Shown: piece by piece, positions 33,479 to 44,043 of the stretch
Layout of the letters: each line of letters begins with the position of its first letter
Position numbering within the stretch: the first letter of the stretch is position 1
Assembly (NCBI GenBank): GCA_009801085.1
Contig: VNWV01000001.1
Span: 3,472,001 to 3,536,000 of the forward strand
Reading direction: 5' to 3'
DNA length: 64,000 nucleotides
Origin: Lasiodiplodia sp. COLG20
Taxonomy: Eukaryota > Ascomycota > Dothideomycetes > Botryosphaeriales > Botryosphaeriaceae
Made by a program: the position numbers and the translations under genes
The notes under the pieces: model-generated
Seen by the model: only the letters and a program-made list of their open reading frames with translations
Databases searched by the model: none
Told to the model about the DNA's origin: nothing

Positions 33479-35551
33479 ATGACAACTCCTTCCGTGCCAG
33501 TACCTCAACCAGAATTAGCCCCGCCGCTGGCTGCCATAATTCAGCGACTGAGAAATGTAACTGAAGGTTGCAAATTGCGATGCTGCGCTCTCGTCGGCAA
33601 TAACACCCACTGCTGCGACAAATGCTACGAGCCATGGACCCAAGACATCGAACCGCTAATTAAAGTGATATGCACCACAAAACCACCTTTTAGCGAGAAA
33701 CAAGCAACCGCGGTTTCCCGAATTCTCCTCTGTGAGCAACACAGACACATCAAGAAACATCTTACACCTCTTCGCCTCACGCTCATGGCCTCAAAAGCTT
33801 CGGCATCAAAAGGGTGGCATGACGATTCCAGCCTCCCTAGACGGGCCAGAAACTCATTGAATCCCACAACAGATGTCGTGCCTTCTAGAAAATCCAGAAC
33901 CAAGAGCGCTGAGCCTGATCTTGAGACACCATCGCCGTTACCTGAAAGAACGGGGGTGGTCCACTTCTACGACGCAAGCTCAGAATTGCAAGATCAGGGA
34001 AACCGCATTCAGTGCATTGCTTACGATCCAGTGATGGGGCGATGTGGTCGTAAACTACCTTCAGCCATTGCTCGTAGCATGTTCGCGACCTTGTCTGGGG
34101 AAGAGGAGGGAGACGAAGACGAGGAATACAGAGGCACCGACTCTGAAGATGAAGAGCAAGAAGGCATCGAATCACCGCTACAGCACCTTTGGCCTTTCAT
34201 TCACGCTCTTCTCTGCAACGATCATCGCCATTGGTTTTGGCTGAAGTTCTACTACGATGAATGGCAAGGACACGTTGCGTGTGATGACTCTGCCGTTGGC
34301 GATTCGGAATTTTGGTCGGATTCCGAGCCAGAGACCGCGATAGCCGATGCAAGTCACAATGATTGGTCGGATTCTGAATCGGTTGGTGATGCCGAAGACT
34401 TCTCCGGCGGCTACGCCACACCGCGAGCAGACATATACCAGTCTATTGAAGGAGACGATGGCAGTTCTTCTTCACCAATTCAGCCCGGTACCCCAGCGCC
34501 AACTGGCCTTATTACAACTCTCTATGGCCTTCTAAGCACACCTAGGCGGCTGATGGATGCATTGACATGGAATACTCAGTCTGCCCCAGAAAGACTTACC
34601 CGATCTTGGAAAGAACCGGAGATGCAAGAAACCAAGCCGACAACGTCAGAGACAGGGCTTCTTTCGCCATTCGAGCCCAGTAGCCCCAGCATTCGCATCC
34701 AATCCGAAGGTCCGGAAACACCCACGAAAGTAAAAACGGGCCAACGGATGACGACAACCAACCCCTGCACGCCGTCCATCTCGGTGTCTAAAGCACCAAT
34801 GACCCCCTCGCCTACTCCAAGGCCTTCTGATCAGCGGCGACGCAGCTTGCGTATCACGCCACGTCAATCAAATTCTCCCAGACAGCCGTGCAGTCCGTCC
34901 CCAAAAGAGAATGAGGATAAGATAGAGGAAGACCTGGTAGCAAGCGTGAGAAAGCGGGACGCCGATGCCAGCAGCTTTGATTCCAACGACTCGGATTCTA
35001 ACGGCGCCAGTGCCACCATCCTCACGCCAGGTTGGTCGCGCAGCATCAGTGAAAAACTGCACGATGGAATATTGCAGTCCATTGGTAGGAAAACGACAAC
35101 CGGCTGCATCTACATCATGCGAACGCCATCGCATCCGGGCCTCATCAAGATTGGAAAGGCGAAGAATCCAAGTAAACGCCGGAATGAAATAGAGAATGAC
35201 TGCAATCTGGACGACCTGAGGATACTGCATGTATGGCGGGATGTGCCTCACCACGAACGCGCGGAACTACTGGTACATCTCCAGCTGAGGAAATTTCGAG
35301 AAATCCTACCGTGCGCTCACGAGGGCTCGGATAGGGCGATAGACCATAAAGAGTGGTTTCGGTGTGAGGTGAGCTTTGCAAAGCGCGTTGTAAATGTTTG
35401 GGTCATGTGGATGGAAAAAGACCCGTACCAAAATCGGGCACTTGCACCTTCGTGGAGTAGTGAACTGGGAAGCATTCTTGGTCCGAAAGGCGGGAGGGAG
35501 GAGACGTTTGAAGATTTATTCCAAAGGCATAAGCGTTGGACAGAGCAATAG
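33479..35551 (+). CDS. T5orf172 (GIY-YIG-like) domain protein 1
   Basis: One exon gives 690 aa from the ATG at 33479. The frame is open to 33260, but there it begins at GTG and reads low-complexity sequence, so I prefer the later ATG; an ATG at 33287 is the alternative. The N-terminal part is Cys/His-containing (CKLRCCALVGNNTHCCDKC, LCEQHRH, QCIAYDPVMGRCG), possibly a metal site. A long acidic and Ser/Pro-rich linker follows. The C-terminal T5orf172 domain (about 540-660) has GCIYIM, LIKIG, KRRNEIE, ERAELLVH and HKEWFRCEV, corresponding to the GIY, YIG, Arg and Glu positions of the nuclease superfamily. The C-terminal VWVMWMEKDPY and FQRHKRWTEQ are shared with the gene at 47 kb. DNA binding or cleavage is inferred. 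Confidence 0.85.
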   Translation: MTTPSVPVPQPELAPPLAAIIQRLRNVTEGCKLRCCALVGNNTHCCDKCYEPWTQDIEPLIKVICTTKPPFSEKQATAVSRILLCEQHRHIKKHLTPLRLTLMASKASASKGWHDDSSLPRRARNSLNPTTDVVPSRKSRTKSAEPDLETPSPLPERTGVVHFYDASSELQDQGNRIQCIAYDPVMGRCGRKLPSAIARSMFATLSGEEEGDEDEEYRGTDSEDEEQEGIESPLQHLWPFIHALLCNDHRHWFWLKFYYDEWQGHVACDDSAVGDSEFWSDSEPETAIADASHNDWSDSESVGDAEDFSGGYATPRADIYQSIEGDDGSSSSPIQPGTPAPTGLITTLYGLLSTPRRLMDALTWNTQSAPERLTRSWKEPEMQETKPTTSETGLLSPFEPSSPSIRIQSEGPETPTKVKTGQRMTTTNPCTPSISVSKAPMTPSPTPRPSDQRRRSLRITPRQSNSPRQPCSPSPKENEDKIEEDLVASVRKRDADASSFDSNDSDSNGASATILTPGWSRSISEKLHDGILQSIGRKTTTGCIYIMRTPSHPGLIKIGKAKNPSKRRNEIENDCNLDDLRILHVWRDVPHHERAELLVHLQLRKFREILPCAHEGSDRAIDHKEWFRCEVSFAKRVVNVWVMWMEKDPYQNRALAPSWSSELGSILGPKGGREETFEDLFQRHKRWTEQ

Positions 35552-36151
35552 AAGATTTGCTTGGCAACGTGGAAGGGAAGTACCGTGTAATTGCTTCTTC
35601 CCCGCCGAACCAATGGCGTCTGGCAGGTTGAGCACGATAAATAGCCCTACACCAGAGATTCACTTAGCCGAGGATAATTCTGCATTCTAACTTTGAGCAC
35701 TTGTACCACGAATGCCTTGGTTCGGAATACTCCGTGAATGGAATGATGCGAGGCTGAGTCATTAAATACGACCTAATTATATATACTTTCCGCCATAAAT
35801 ACTATACTGAGTCGCAGTGCATACAGAACCAGTCCTAAAATAACCGTGTTCTCAAGGGGTAAAATTGCCAACGGGCGTCTGCCAGGTGCGCTCAGATGTT
35901 TTCCAAGACGTTTAAGAAAGCTGAGGACTTACCAGGCGACAATCCATGTTTGCAAGGTTTTGTTAAGAGTTTAAAAATGCTTGGCAGCCGGTTATTCTCC
36001 TTACGTTGCGCACGGGTCGGCTTGGACCGGCAGTTGACGGATGGTGCCCATGACGAAGGGCAATTCCATCACGATAAAATCCCACCTCGCGCTTCACAAA
36101 TTCAAACACTAACACCTACACTCATTTACTTCGGAGAGCCAGTCATTCGCT
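35552..36151. other. intergenic with FAD-oxidoreductase promoter
   Basis: Short open frames only. The last 100 bases lead to a signal-peptide gene. Confidence 0.5.
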
Positions 36152-37661
36152 ATGAAACTCATCCTCAGTCTCGCCTTGGGGCTGACCTCGTCGGTTCTGG
36201 CTTTGCCTTTCGGACATGAAAACTTCAAGCCCGAGGACATAATCGAAAGAGATGTTGTCATCCTTGGCGGTGGTGCAGCCGGCTCGTATGCTGCAGTGCG
36301 CCTTCGGGATGCTGGAAAGAGTGTTGTTGTGATTGAAAAGGAAGACCACCTCGTACGTGCCCTCACGCAACAACTCCAAAATCAATTCGTCTAACGCATG
36401 GAACTTACAGGGCGGCCACGTCAACACTTACTCCGCGCCCAACTTTCCCTTTGGACTTGACTTCGGTGTTATCGCCTACCTCGAGCTCCCCGGAATCGTC
36501 GATTTCTTTAAACGTTTTAACATTGAACTCTTCCCGGCGCCGAACCCAGGCTTCGAGACGCACTACGTCGACTTCAGCACCGGTAAGCCCGTCACCTCCG
36601 GCAACCAGGCCACCGTCGCCGCCAACCCGCAAGCGGTGCAGCAAGCGCTCGGCACGTACGGCCAGCTTGCGGCCAAGTACCTCAACTACACGTTCCCCTC
36701 GCTGGCGCAGCTGCCCCTCGGGGCCATCCCCGAGGACCTGGCGCTGCCGTTCGGCGAGTTCGTCGCCAAGTACAAGCTGGAAGCCGCGGTGCCAACCATC
36801 TGGGGCTTCGTCAGCTACACGGGCGACGTGCTGCGCGAGTCGACGGCCTACATCCTCAACCAGTTCAGCGCGGTGCACCTCAACGCGACGGCGAACAGCG
36901 GCTTGCTCCTGCCCACGACGCTGAACAACAGCGTGCTGTACGAGCGCATCGCCACGCACCTCGGCGCCAGCGACGTGCTCTACTCCAGCCAGGTCGACTC
37001 CGCGGAGCGCGGCGACGACTGCGTTTCCCTCATCGTCAAGGTCAACGGCTGCGAAAGCAAGCTCATCAAGGCCAAGAAGCTCCTCGTGACCGCCCCGCCG
37101 CTGGCGTCCGGCCTCGCGCCGCTGCAGCTCGACGCACAGGAGCTGGACGTCTTCTCGCGCTGGGCCTACCGCTCCGGCTACGTCGGCGTGCTCAACAATA
37201 CCGGCCTGCGCGACAACCTCGACGTCGTCAACGCCCCGCCGGATGCCTCGGCCGGCGTGCTCAACCTGCCCGGCCAGAAGGGCGAGTCGTTCGTCTGGAA
37301 CGTCATCTACTCGGGCATGCTGCCGGGTGTGTTCAGGACCAACGTCGTGGGTGACGAGAAGCTGGACGCGGAGGGCGCGAAGAAGATGGTGGCCGATGCG
37401 GTGGCCAAGTTCGCAGAGACGGGCGCGCTGAACGCTACCAAGGAGACGCTGGAGTGGTTGGATTTCGGTAACCACAAGCCCCTGCAGATGCGCGGCAAGT
37501 GGGCGGATGTGGCGCAGGGCTTTTACCAGAAGGCGTTTGCGTTGAACGGCAAGAGGAGCACGTACTATGCTGGTGCGGCGTGGGTGAGCGATTATACCAG
37601 CGTGCACTGGACGTACTTGGAGAGCACGATTATTCCTATGATTCTGAAGGCCCTGGGTTAG
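36152..37661 (+). CDS. secreted FAD-dependent oxidoreductase (flavin amine-oxidase type)
   Basis: Exons 36152-36352 and 36411-37661 give 483 aa. A signal peptide (MKLILSLALGLTSSVLALP) precedes the FAD-binding motif RDVVILGGGAAGSYAAVRLR and the acidic end VVVIEKE, followed by GGHVNTY. The C-terminal part has several N-x-S/T sites, in line with secretion, and ends near YYAGAAWVSDYTSVHW, which resembles the second FAD contact. The overall layout matches fungal secreted FAD proteins often named after beta-cyclopiazonate dehydrogenase; that name reflects homology, not a proven substrate. Exon 2 is strongly G+C-rich at third positions, which leaves long false frames open on both other strands. Confidence 0.9.
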
Positions 37662-39033
37662 CGGGCATTTTTGTAGTGGGCACGCTTAGTCTAGTCTGAA
37701 AGCGTTGCATTAATTTTTGGGAATAGTAGAAGAACTAGTATTATCTACGTTTTATTCAAACAGCTTCAAAGCCAAATGTCTGCATGTCTGCGTGCATTTC
37801 CGTCAAGCCAAGAGAAGGGAGCGGTGTGATCTCTTTGAGGCCGGCAGTGCATCGACAAAAGAATTTGCAGCCCAGAAAGGCATTGAAGAGATATCGGCTG
37901 TTTATCCCGAATCATGGCATGAGAAACGAGACTAGTTCGTTGATGAAGAAGGGTAATGTCGCCTTATAGAGCGCCGCGCCCACGTGGAAGTGTGCCGCGG
38001 AAATAGTCGTCGACGACATGCTAGGGTTCCGTGAATGTATGTTCTTCCCACAATAGTCTTCTTCTTTATTGCTTTTACTGGAAACATTGCTATTCTATCG
38101 TAGGTCGACAGACTTGAACAGCAAAGTAATTCGATAATGTGGCCAGTGTAGAAACCGGTAAAGGGTGACAGGGGGTCCGATGCAAACCACAAAACGTGCG
38201 CTAAGATCATAACATGAAGCACAATACAGAAGTAGGAAACCACTATGTGCGCGATCTGGGGTTTAAGAGGACGAGTCTTAGCCATAAGGTGGTCATACTG
38301 GTGAGTAGAATATGTGCAGGAACAGCGCATCGGAGGCCGGAGACGGACTGGCCCCCACATTAATAACTGTTCTGGAACCGTTAAAGAAGCGCCATGCGGG
38401 GCGTCAAGACGGCATGTGGAGAAATCCATCCTTCTCTGAGACGCGATAAGCTCGAACCTGAACATGGTTCGTGTCCCCTGAATGGCAAGGAGACATCAAG
38501 GGAGGGCACTAATAACATCCGACATACTCGTGAAGTCCTGATGTCGTACGCCCGCGGATTTAATCTGACCATCAAGTTGCGATTAGTATTCCTATAGTAG
38601 AGTCGACACCAGATCCTCAGGGGAAGAGTAGAGTTAAGCATAATAAGAGGAGCTGGCGTGTTGCGTAATGCAACTAACGAAAGCCGGGTGCCGATGGCCG
38701 GAAGAGACACGGAGCGACTATTGGTCCGAGGGCCTTCCTAATCGGGCCGTGGTGCCACATGTTGGCGCCCCTGATGCATATCATTAACTAAATCCCCTTG
38801 AACCGCCGCGGCTCACCCTACCCCTCCGCATGGATTCCAAATCGCGCAAGGTGACAGGGGGTTAGCGGGGTGTTCTATATAAATCAGGATTTACCTCAAG
38901 CCGTGTTAAGCTCCTTTGTTATACCAACAAGATATATATTTTTCCCTTCTAAACTCAACCTATTTGTATGTACAGATCTCAGACGATCTCCTATTAGATC
39001 CGCCAGCTCACTGAAGAGAGTAACAGCCTCAAA
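37662..39033. other. intergenic, no supported gene
   Basis: A minus-strand open frame at 37932-38465 has no recognisable features and is not called. A TATATAAA element at 38876-38883, about 150 bases before the cupin ATG, is a likely core promoter. Confidence 0.5.
38876..38883 (+). promoter_or_regulatory. probable TATA box of the cupin gene
   Basis: TATATAAA in a G+C-rich context, about 150 bases upstream of the start codon. Confidence 0.5.
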
Positions 39034-39549
39034 ATGGCCGAGAACGCATCATCACCGTCCCCGCTTCCGCCGGTTCGCAGGATCGTAACCGGCCACAACT
39101 CAACTGCGACGGCCGTCATTAAGGACGACGCTGAGATTCCCGGAATCCCTCTCAGCATCGGCCCGTCTCTGACCCCCCTGTGGGCAACGGAAGAACTCCC
39201 CGCCGATGTCTCATCCCCGGAAGACAAAGGCCAGCTGGAGACGGGCCTCGTCAACGACGGTACCATTCTGAGGATCCTGGATGTTCCCCCTGGCGCAAAG
39301 TTCCCGCTGCACCGGACGATTTCCCTAGATTACGTTTATGTCGTCCAGGGTGAGGTCACGCTCACTTTAGACGACGGCTCAAGGACGAAGGTGAAGGCGA
39401 ACGATGTGGTCATTCAGCAGGCGACTATGCACGGCTGGGAGAACGAGACCGATAAGTGGGCGAGGATTCTGCTGGCTATGACGAGGTCGCAGCCGCCTTT
39501 TACTGGAGGCAAGGCGTTGGAGGAGGATGTCGGCTTTGAGATTGAATAA
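39034..39549 (+). CDS. cupin-domain protein
   Basis: One exon gives 171 aa. The cupin barrel is at about residues 85-155: LDVPPGAKFPLHRTISLDYV, then VVQGEVTLTLDDG and the second motif NDVVIQQATMHGWEN. The first motif keeps one His and the Glu before Gly, and the second keeps His, so metal binding is plausible but the usual His-x-His pair is incomplete. This small cupin family is common near fungal catabolic and secondary-metabolism genes, where it may act as an isomerase or decarboxylase. No signal peptide, so cytosolic. The substrate is unknown. Confidence 0.88.
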   Translation: MAENASSPSPLPPVRRIVTGHNSTATAVIKDDAEIPGIPLSIGPSLTPLWATEELPADVSSPEDKGQLETGLVNDGTILRILDVPPGAKFPLHRTISLDYVYVVQGEVTLTLDDGSRTKVKANDVVIQQATMHGWENETDKWARILLAMTRSQPPFTGGKALEEDVGFEIE

Positions 39550-40411
39550 GCCACTCGCCTGATTGGATTCGAAGCATATGTATGGATACTTGCAACGAGT
39601 AAAATAACACCACTAATTACAAAGATGGGAAAATTACACTTTGGGGGAATGCTTCAGTAATTGCAGCGCTGTTAAGGCGTTAAATCAGCCTGGCATTTGT
39701 GACTTCATTCCCGTTTCTTTCAACAACGAAAACCATATTATCCAACTTGGTAAAAATATATTACGAACCAATATTGATTTTATAAGAGTGACCTCGGATC
39801 GGTATTTCAATGCGATGTGATAGAGAGTCTGTATGCATGTATTGATCAAATGAAAAATAAAATAAGAAGATGGGCAAAGTCAGTGGCCGATTTTTAAGAC
39901 ATACTCCAAGCTTGCTCGCTCATAGAGTGAGACGCGCAGATATATAGAGGCGAATGGAGATGACACTATTGCGTGCCACAGGTCTTTCATGAATGTCCTT
40001 TCATAACTCACTTCTGCCGGAAAAGACAGGAAGATAGCCGCTTAAAGTATACACTAAAAAGTAGCGCAGGATGGTATATCAGCCGTGGGAAATGTACATG
40101 AGAGCCATAATGTGCATATGAAACGTTACCAAATATAGCTTGCCTTGAAGGCTATTCTTTAAGTGTGGATATGAGTGAAAAAGCAACACCGGACGACAGG
40201 CAAGATGCGGCTGAGAGAATCAAAAGGGAAGGACAGATACTACCATTAAACAGAGTGACTAATACATGGTTTAGAAGTGTTGTCCCTCTAACGACTTGGC
40301 ATCAGAGATTCATGTCAAGTTGCCAATTCGCCTGCTGCTCCCCTCTGCAATGGTAATGGCAAAGCTGATTTGAGCAAGTGGTGTTTCGGCACGTGATATT
40401 TCAGGATGCAC
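39550..40411. other. intergenic, A+T-rich
   Basis: Nothing recognised apart from the MITE that begins at the right end. Confidence 0.5.
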
Positions 40412-40856
40412 CACAGCGGGGTGCTGCATCCGATGCCTAGCGCGAAGAGTGGTACGGCTCTGAATAATAGCGTAACTACGCCCAGCTCTGTCTTAAAAAA
40501 ATAACATATATGGGTAGCTGAATCTATCGTCCAGACATATATGTGGAATTTAAAACTAGACGTAGAAGGGCGCACACTGCACCAGAATTGAGCCCATGGG
40601 AAGGCCAGAGACTCTGACCGAGGAGTCTGGCGAAAGGGCTTTTGGCTCCCATGAAGGGTAAAGTTTGCGTAGATCCTACGGAATGGAACAAATGGTCCGG
40701 AGCGCGGGATCGGCAGCAAACGCCAGGCAGCTAAAGCACTGGTTTGACCAGAGTCTGAGCCAGCAAGCCCTATCGACACCTCTACCAAGTTCGCTGCGAA
40801 GGAACATGAAATTATACATACACGTGCTGTACCCATCGGTTGCGAGAGGGGACTGT
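40412..40856. mobile_element. MITE copy 4, disrupted by extra sequence
   Basis: The left end (CACAGCGGGGTGCTGCATCC, then GATGCCTAGCGCGAAGA) matches copy 3, and the right end on the opposite strand reads TACAGTCCCCTCTCGCAACC. Between them only the left arm of the palindrome remains (about 40516-40560: GGGTAGCTGAATCTATCGTC). About 270 bases of unrelated sequence (about 40560-40830) then replace the right arm. It is either an insertion within the copy with loss of one arm or a different internal variant. Confidence 0.7.
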
Positions 40857-41467
40857 AGGTTCAACCAACGTTGCCCGAGATGTACCTGCATGACTGACAC
40901 GTCCATCAAGACAGCGGTGAGCAATCAATGTAGGGCTAAAATGACTCGAGACGGTGGATGCGCACAATGAAAGTCACGATCAACCGCATCCAACCAAAGA
41001 TTTGCAGGAACGTGCTGCTTATAGGGCACGCTTTCCCGGTACTACTTCCTATTTCATAAGTCTGCGGGCTCGTAATTTTGGGGGCCGGATGCAGAACGAC
41101 TTTTTTGGCCAATGAAACATCAGAATTTCTCCACATAGAGATCCGCACGGCCATGGCCATAGCGCCAAGCCAGCGAAGCAAAGGCAACCACGGAACTTTG
41201 ACAAGAATTTAGGATTTTGAAGTTGAAGCAAAGACCATGTCAGCATTCCAAATCGACTTCATAGCCACAATGGTGCACCGGGGCAGCAGTGGGTACGGAT
41301 TGACAGGTAATACTAAGGCCGAAGCGCGGTTCGAAGTGAATATATAAAGCGGCAGAGTACTTGCCCAAGAGCAGCTTCATCAGCATACTCACATTCGCAC
41401 TGCATTCACTACAAAAATCCATTTGAACTCTTTTTATCACGAATCAACCAACTCATCTTCCCTCACC
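40857..41467. other. upstream region of the secreted Cys-rich gene
   Basis: Contains a TATATAAA element at 41341-41348 and a CA-rich leader. No other gene. Confidence 0.5.
41341..41348 (+). promoter_or_regulatory. probable TATA box of the secreted Cys-rich gene
   Basis: TATATAAA about 127 bases upstream of the ATG. Confidence 0.5.
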
Positions 41468-42006
41468 ATGAAGTTCTTCAGCTCCGCCATCACCGCCGCC
41501 GTTTTTGGCCTTTCCGTCTCCTCCGCCGTCGCGGCCCCGACTGACAGCGGTGTCTCGCTAGACCTCGGTATATACGACATCTCATAGATTATGGAAGCAA
41601 ACCGCTAACACTGTAACAACAGAGAAACGCGTCGACTGCGTGGCTAACGCCGCCATTATCCGCAAGTGGTCCGAGGATGCACTTACGCGCTACCGCGTTG
41701 CCTTCTCCATCACCAGGCAAGACATCGACGCGGATACCTTCGGCGAGTCCTGCAGCGAATTCGGCGGTGATGCCATCACCAGTGAGTATTCCCCGCGTCT
41801 CCTCCTGTGCTACCTTGTACTCGGTTCTGACAGTGCTTTCAGGGTGCAGCGCCATTAACAACAACATCGCCTGCTACCACAGCGCCGCTGACCAGAGCTG
41901 GGTCGTCGACAACAACCAGGTTGCTGGCGTCGGTGATTCTGTGGAGGACTGCGTCATTGCTGCTTTCCGCGACAAGCTTGCGTCCAAGTGGGGTTGCCAC
42001 GTCTGA
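41468..42006 (+). CDS. small secreted Cys-rich protein with dibasic processing site
   Basis: Exons 41468-41567, 41623-41781 and 41843-42006 give 140 aa. A signal peptide (MKFFSSAITAAVFGLSVSSA, then VAA) is followed by a short pro-segment ending EKR, a typical Kex2 cleavage site directly before VDC. The mature part has six Cys (RVDC, GESC, RCSA, IACYH, VEDC, WGCHV), enough for three disulfides. Size, Cys content and pro-site fit an apoplastic small secreted protein or candidate effector. I recognise no named family, and a harmless extracellular role is equally possible. Confidence 0.82.
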
Positions 42007-42498
42007 GTGGGTTAATGCATGCAGATCATAGTGATTGCGGAGTTCAGCCTGAGTTTCTGAATTGTTTGTACTGATGTGTTTCGCTGTCTGACTATCTTCC
42101 GGTTCAGATATTTTTTAATTTAAAAGAAACATTTGCACATCTTTATGGAATTTCCAAGTGCTACTTTTGCAGCTCGTGAATACCGATGGAGTCCCCTGTC
42201 GAAGAGTTGCACGAGAACAAAGGCGGGTCAAACTCTGTGACACAGTCAAGCAACCCAGTATTTTCTCGCGCCAACAACCGCCTCCTCTTTTTACCACGCT
42301 AACATTCTTGAACGCTACAAATGTGTATATTTTCACCACCGTGAGCTCGATGTAACGTCTGGACGACTATTCATCTTTCTTCCACGATTTCGACCTTGGC
42401 CTTTTCTTGCGCTCCACTTGCTTGTCTCCCCAGAGGCCGCGATTGTGTTTTTGACCTACCAGCCCTGCACATGTCCGGTGCATAATTTTGGTAAAGAA
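42007..42498. other. intergenic 3' region
   Basis: Lies between the secreted-protein stop and the end of the broken HET frame. No gene seen. Confidence 0.45.
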
Positions 42499-43659
42499 CT
42501 AAGAGAAAAATGTAATAAGTCGTAGAACGTCATTGCGTTGGTCGACATTCTGGTGGATGAAGAATTGTACCATTGATGACGCCCCCAGAAAGGTTTCTGG
42601 GGATGGAAGCAACGTGTCCACATTAGTTCTGGCAGCTTTTATTCCTCCACCGTCCTTTCTTGAGATATCGTTACTGAGATCTTTGAGAAAGATTGTCATT
42701 ATTTCGGACGACGGACCTAGGCAACCAAGAGCAGCTGTCCAGTAGTAATGCTTGACAGCGGGAAGGGTGATTTGTATGCCTCAATTGGTCTTCGCGAATG
42801 GTTGGCGAGCATCATCTGTGTAAAAAGGGACAAAGTGTCCTGAGTTGGCGAAGTAAGCTGGACGCGTTGCCAAGAGGCCGTGAAGGGAGCCGGGCGAAGC
42901 ATCTTTGTCGATCCATGCGAACAGAGTCTCATCGTCGGTCTCTTTCATGATCTCCTCTTGCAGTCTTATGAAAGCTTTTGCACCCTCACCATAAAGCATC
43001 GGCATGTTGACGTCAAAGAGACCCATCAGACAGTACGCCTCATCCTCTTTTCTCGTTGTTTCCCGCTTCGCCGCCCAGGAAATTCTCCTTGCAACGCTGC
43101 AATTCAACACCGGCCTCCGGCCCGTCAACACGTCTTCATCGATACCGGTAATCTTAGCCAGCGGCTTCGCTAGCGTCAATTTGCGGCCGAGCTCAGTCCA
43201 GCCTTGGGAGTAGAACGTGAGATTCCGCGGGGCAACCAGTTCCTGCAATGTCCAACCCCTCCGGAACCATTCACTTCGGCCGAAAGAAGAGTCGATAGCA
43301 TCAATTTTGCCATCATACTTGACATCACAATCGTCGGGGACATCGTCCAGGTACGCGTAGCACACCTGTGCGTCGCTGTACCAGGCGAACATGGAATTGA
43401 TGGCCTCGGAAAGCTCAGCGCTGCTGCTTTTGTCTATGCAGCAAGTGTCGATCCAAATGTAGTTAAGGTCGTCGGCGAGGGCTTGGGCGCATGCCATGCG
43501 GAGTTTTTTATAAGCTGCTTTTGTCTCGGCACGTGCACCTGGCTGAACGTCTTCGAAGAGAATTTCACCCTCTCTCCATCGGTGAGAAAGGATTGCGTAA
43601 GGGGGACTTTGGCCATAGGTCGATTCAAGTGCGAGTGTGCGGGTGTTGAGGAGACGCAT
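42499..43659 (-). pseudogene. HET-domain protein interrupted by one in-frame stop
   Basis: The frame starts at the ATG at 43659 and runs 292 codons to a TGA at 42783-42781, then continues open in the same frame to 42499 (387 codons in all). The HET domain occupies about residues 20-150: YAILSHRWREGEILFEDVQ, YIWIDTCCIDKSSSAELSEA, MFAWYSDAQVCYAYLDDV and SEWFRRGWTLQELVAPR. The DUF8212-type region (RRISWAAKRETTRKEDEAYC, LMGLFDVNMPMLYGEG) follows. The stop sits in the conserved QPFAKTN / GIQITLP junction where relatives read through, so the family match continues past it. HET proteins control vegetative incompatibility and cell death. A shortened 292-aa product keeping the whole HET domain could still be made, so loss of function is likely but not certain. 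Confidence 0.82.
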
Positions 43660-44043
43660 GTTGAGGACTTGGTGTGAGAGGAAGAGCAGTCGTTCGTGCG
43701 GGGTTACGTGGGAAATCTAATACATGATAAAAGAGCTCGGCTGATGCCTAATCAATGTCGCTTAGATGGCAGCTGAGCCTTAGAAGGCTGTACAGCATGG
43801 AAGTTGGTGCGTAGGGTCCAACCAATTTAGCGGCACTGGAAGCTTTTGAGGCATGTCCTGGTACTTATTACAAGGATGTACGCTCTCGCACTGAACCATA
43901 ATTGTCGCTTCATCATGCTGCTCTCCAGTTCTGCGGATGGGGGGCCACAGCTTCCTACGCGGTCCGTGCATGGAGGCAGCGGCCGGTCGGACGGTCCGAC
44001 GCGTCCACCCAGGCGCGTCGCGTAACAAAACATTGGAAACACG
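43660..44043. other. divergent upstream region
   Basis: Lies between the HET start and the PD-(D/E)XK relic. Several overlapping frames, none supported. Confidence 0.4.

Noticed and set aside
36405..37607. 400-aa minus-strand open frame
   Set aside because: It is antisense to exon 2 of the FAD oxidoreductase. High G+C at third positions removes stops in that frame, and the translation is Arg/Val/Glu low-complexity with no domain.
37932..38465. 177-aa minus-strand open frame
   Set aside because: No conserved motif, no splice or promoter support, and composition like random sequence.
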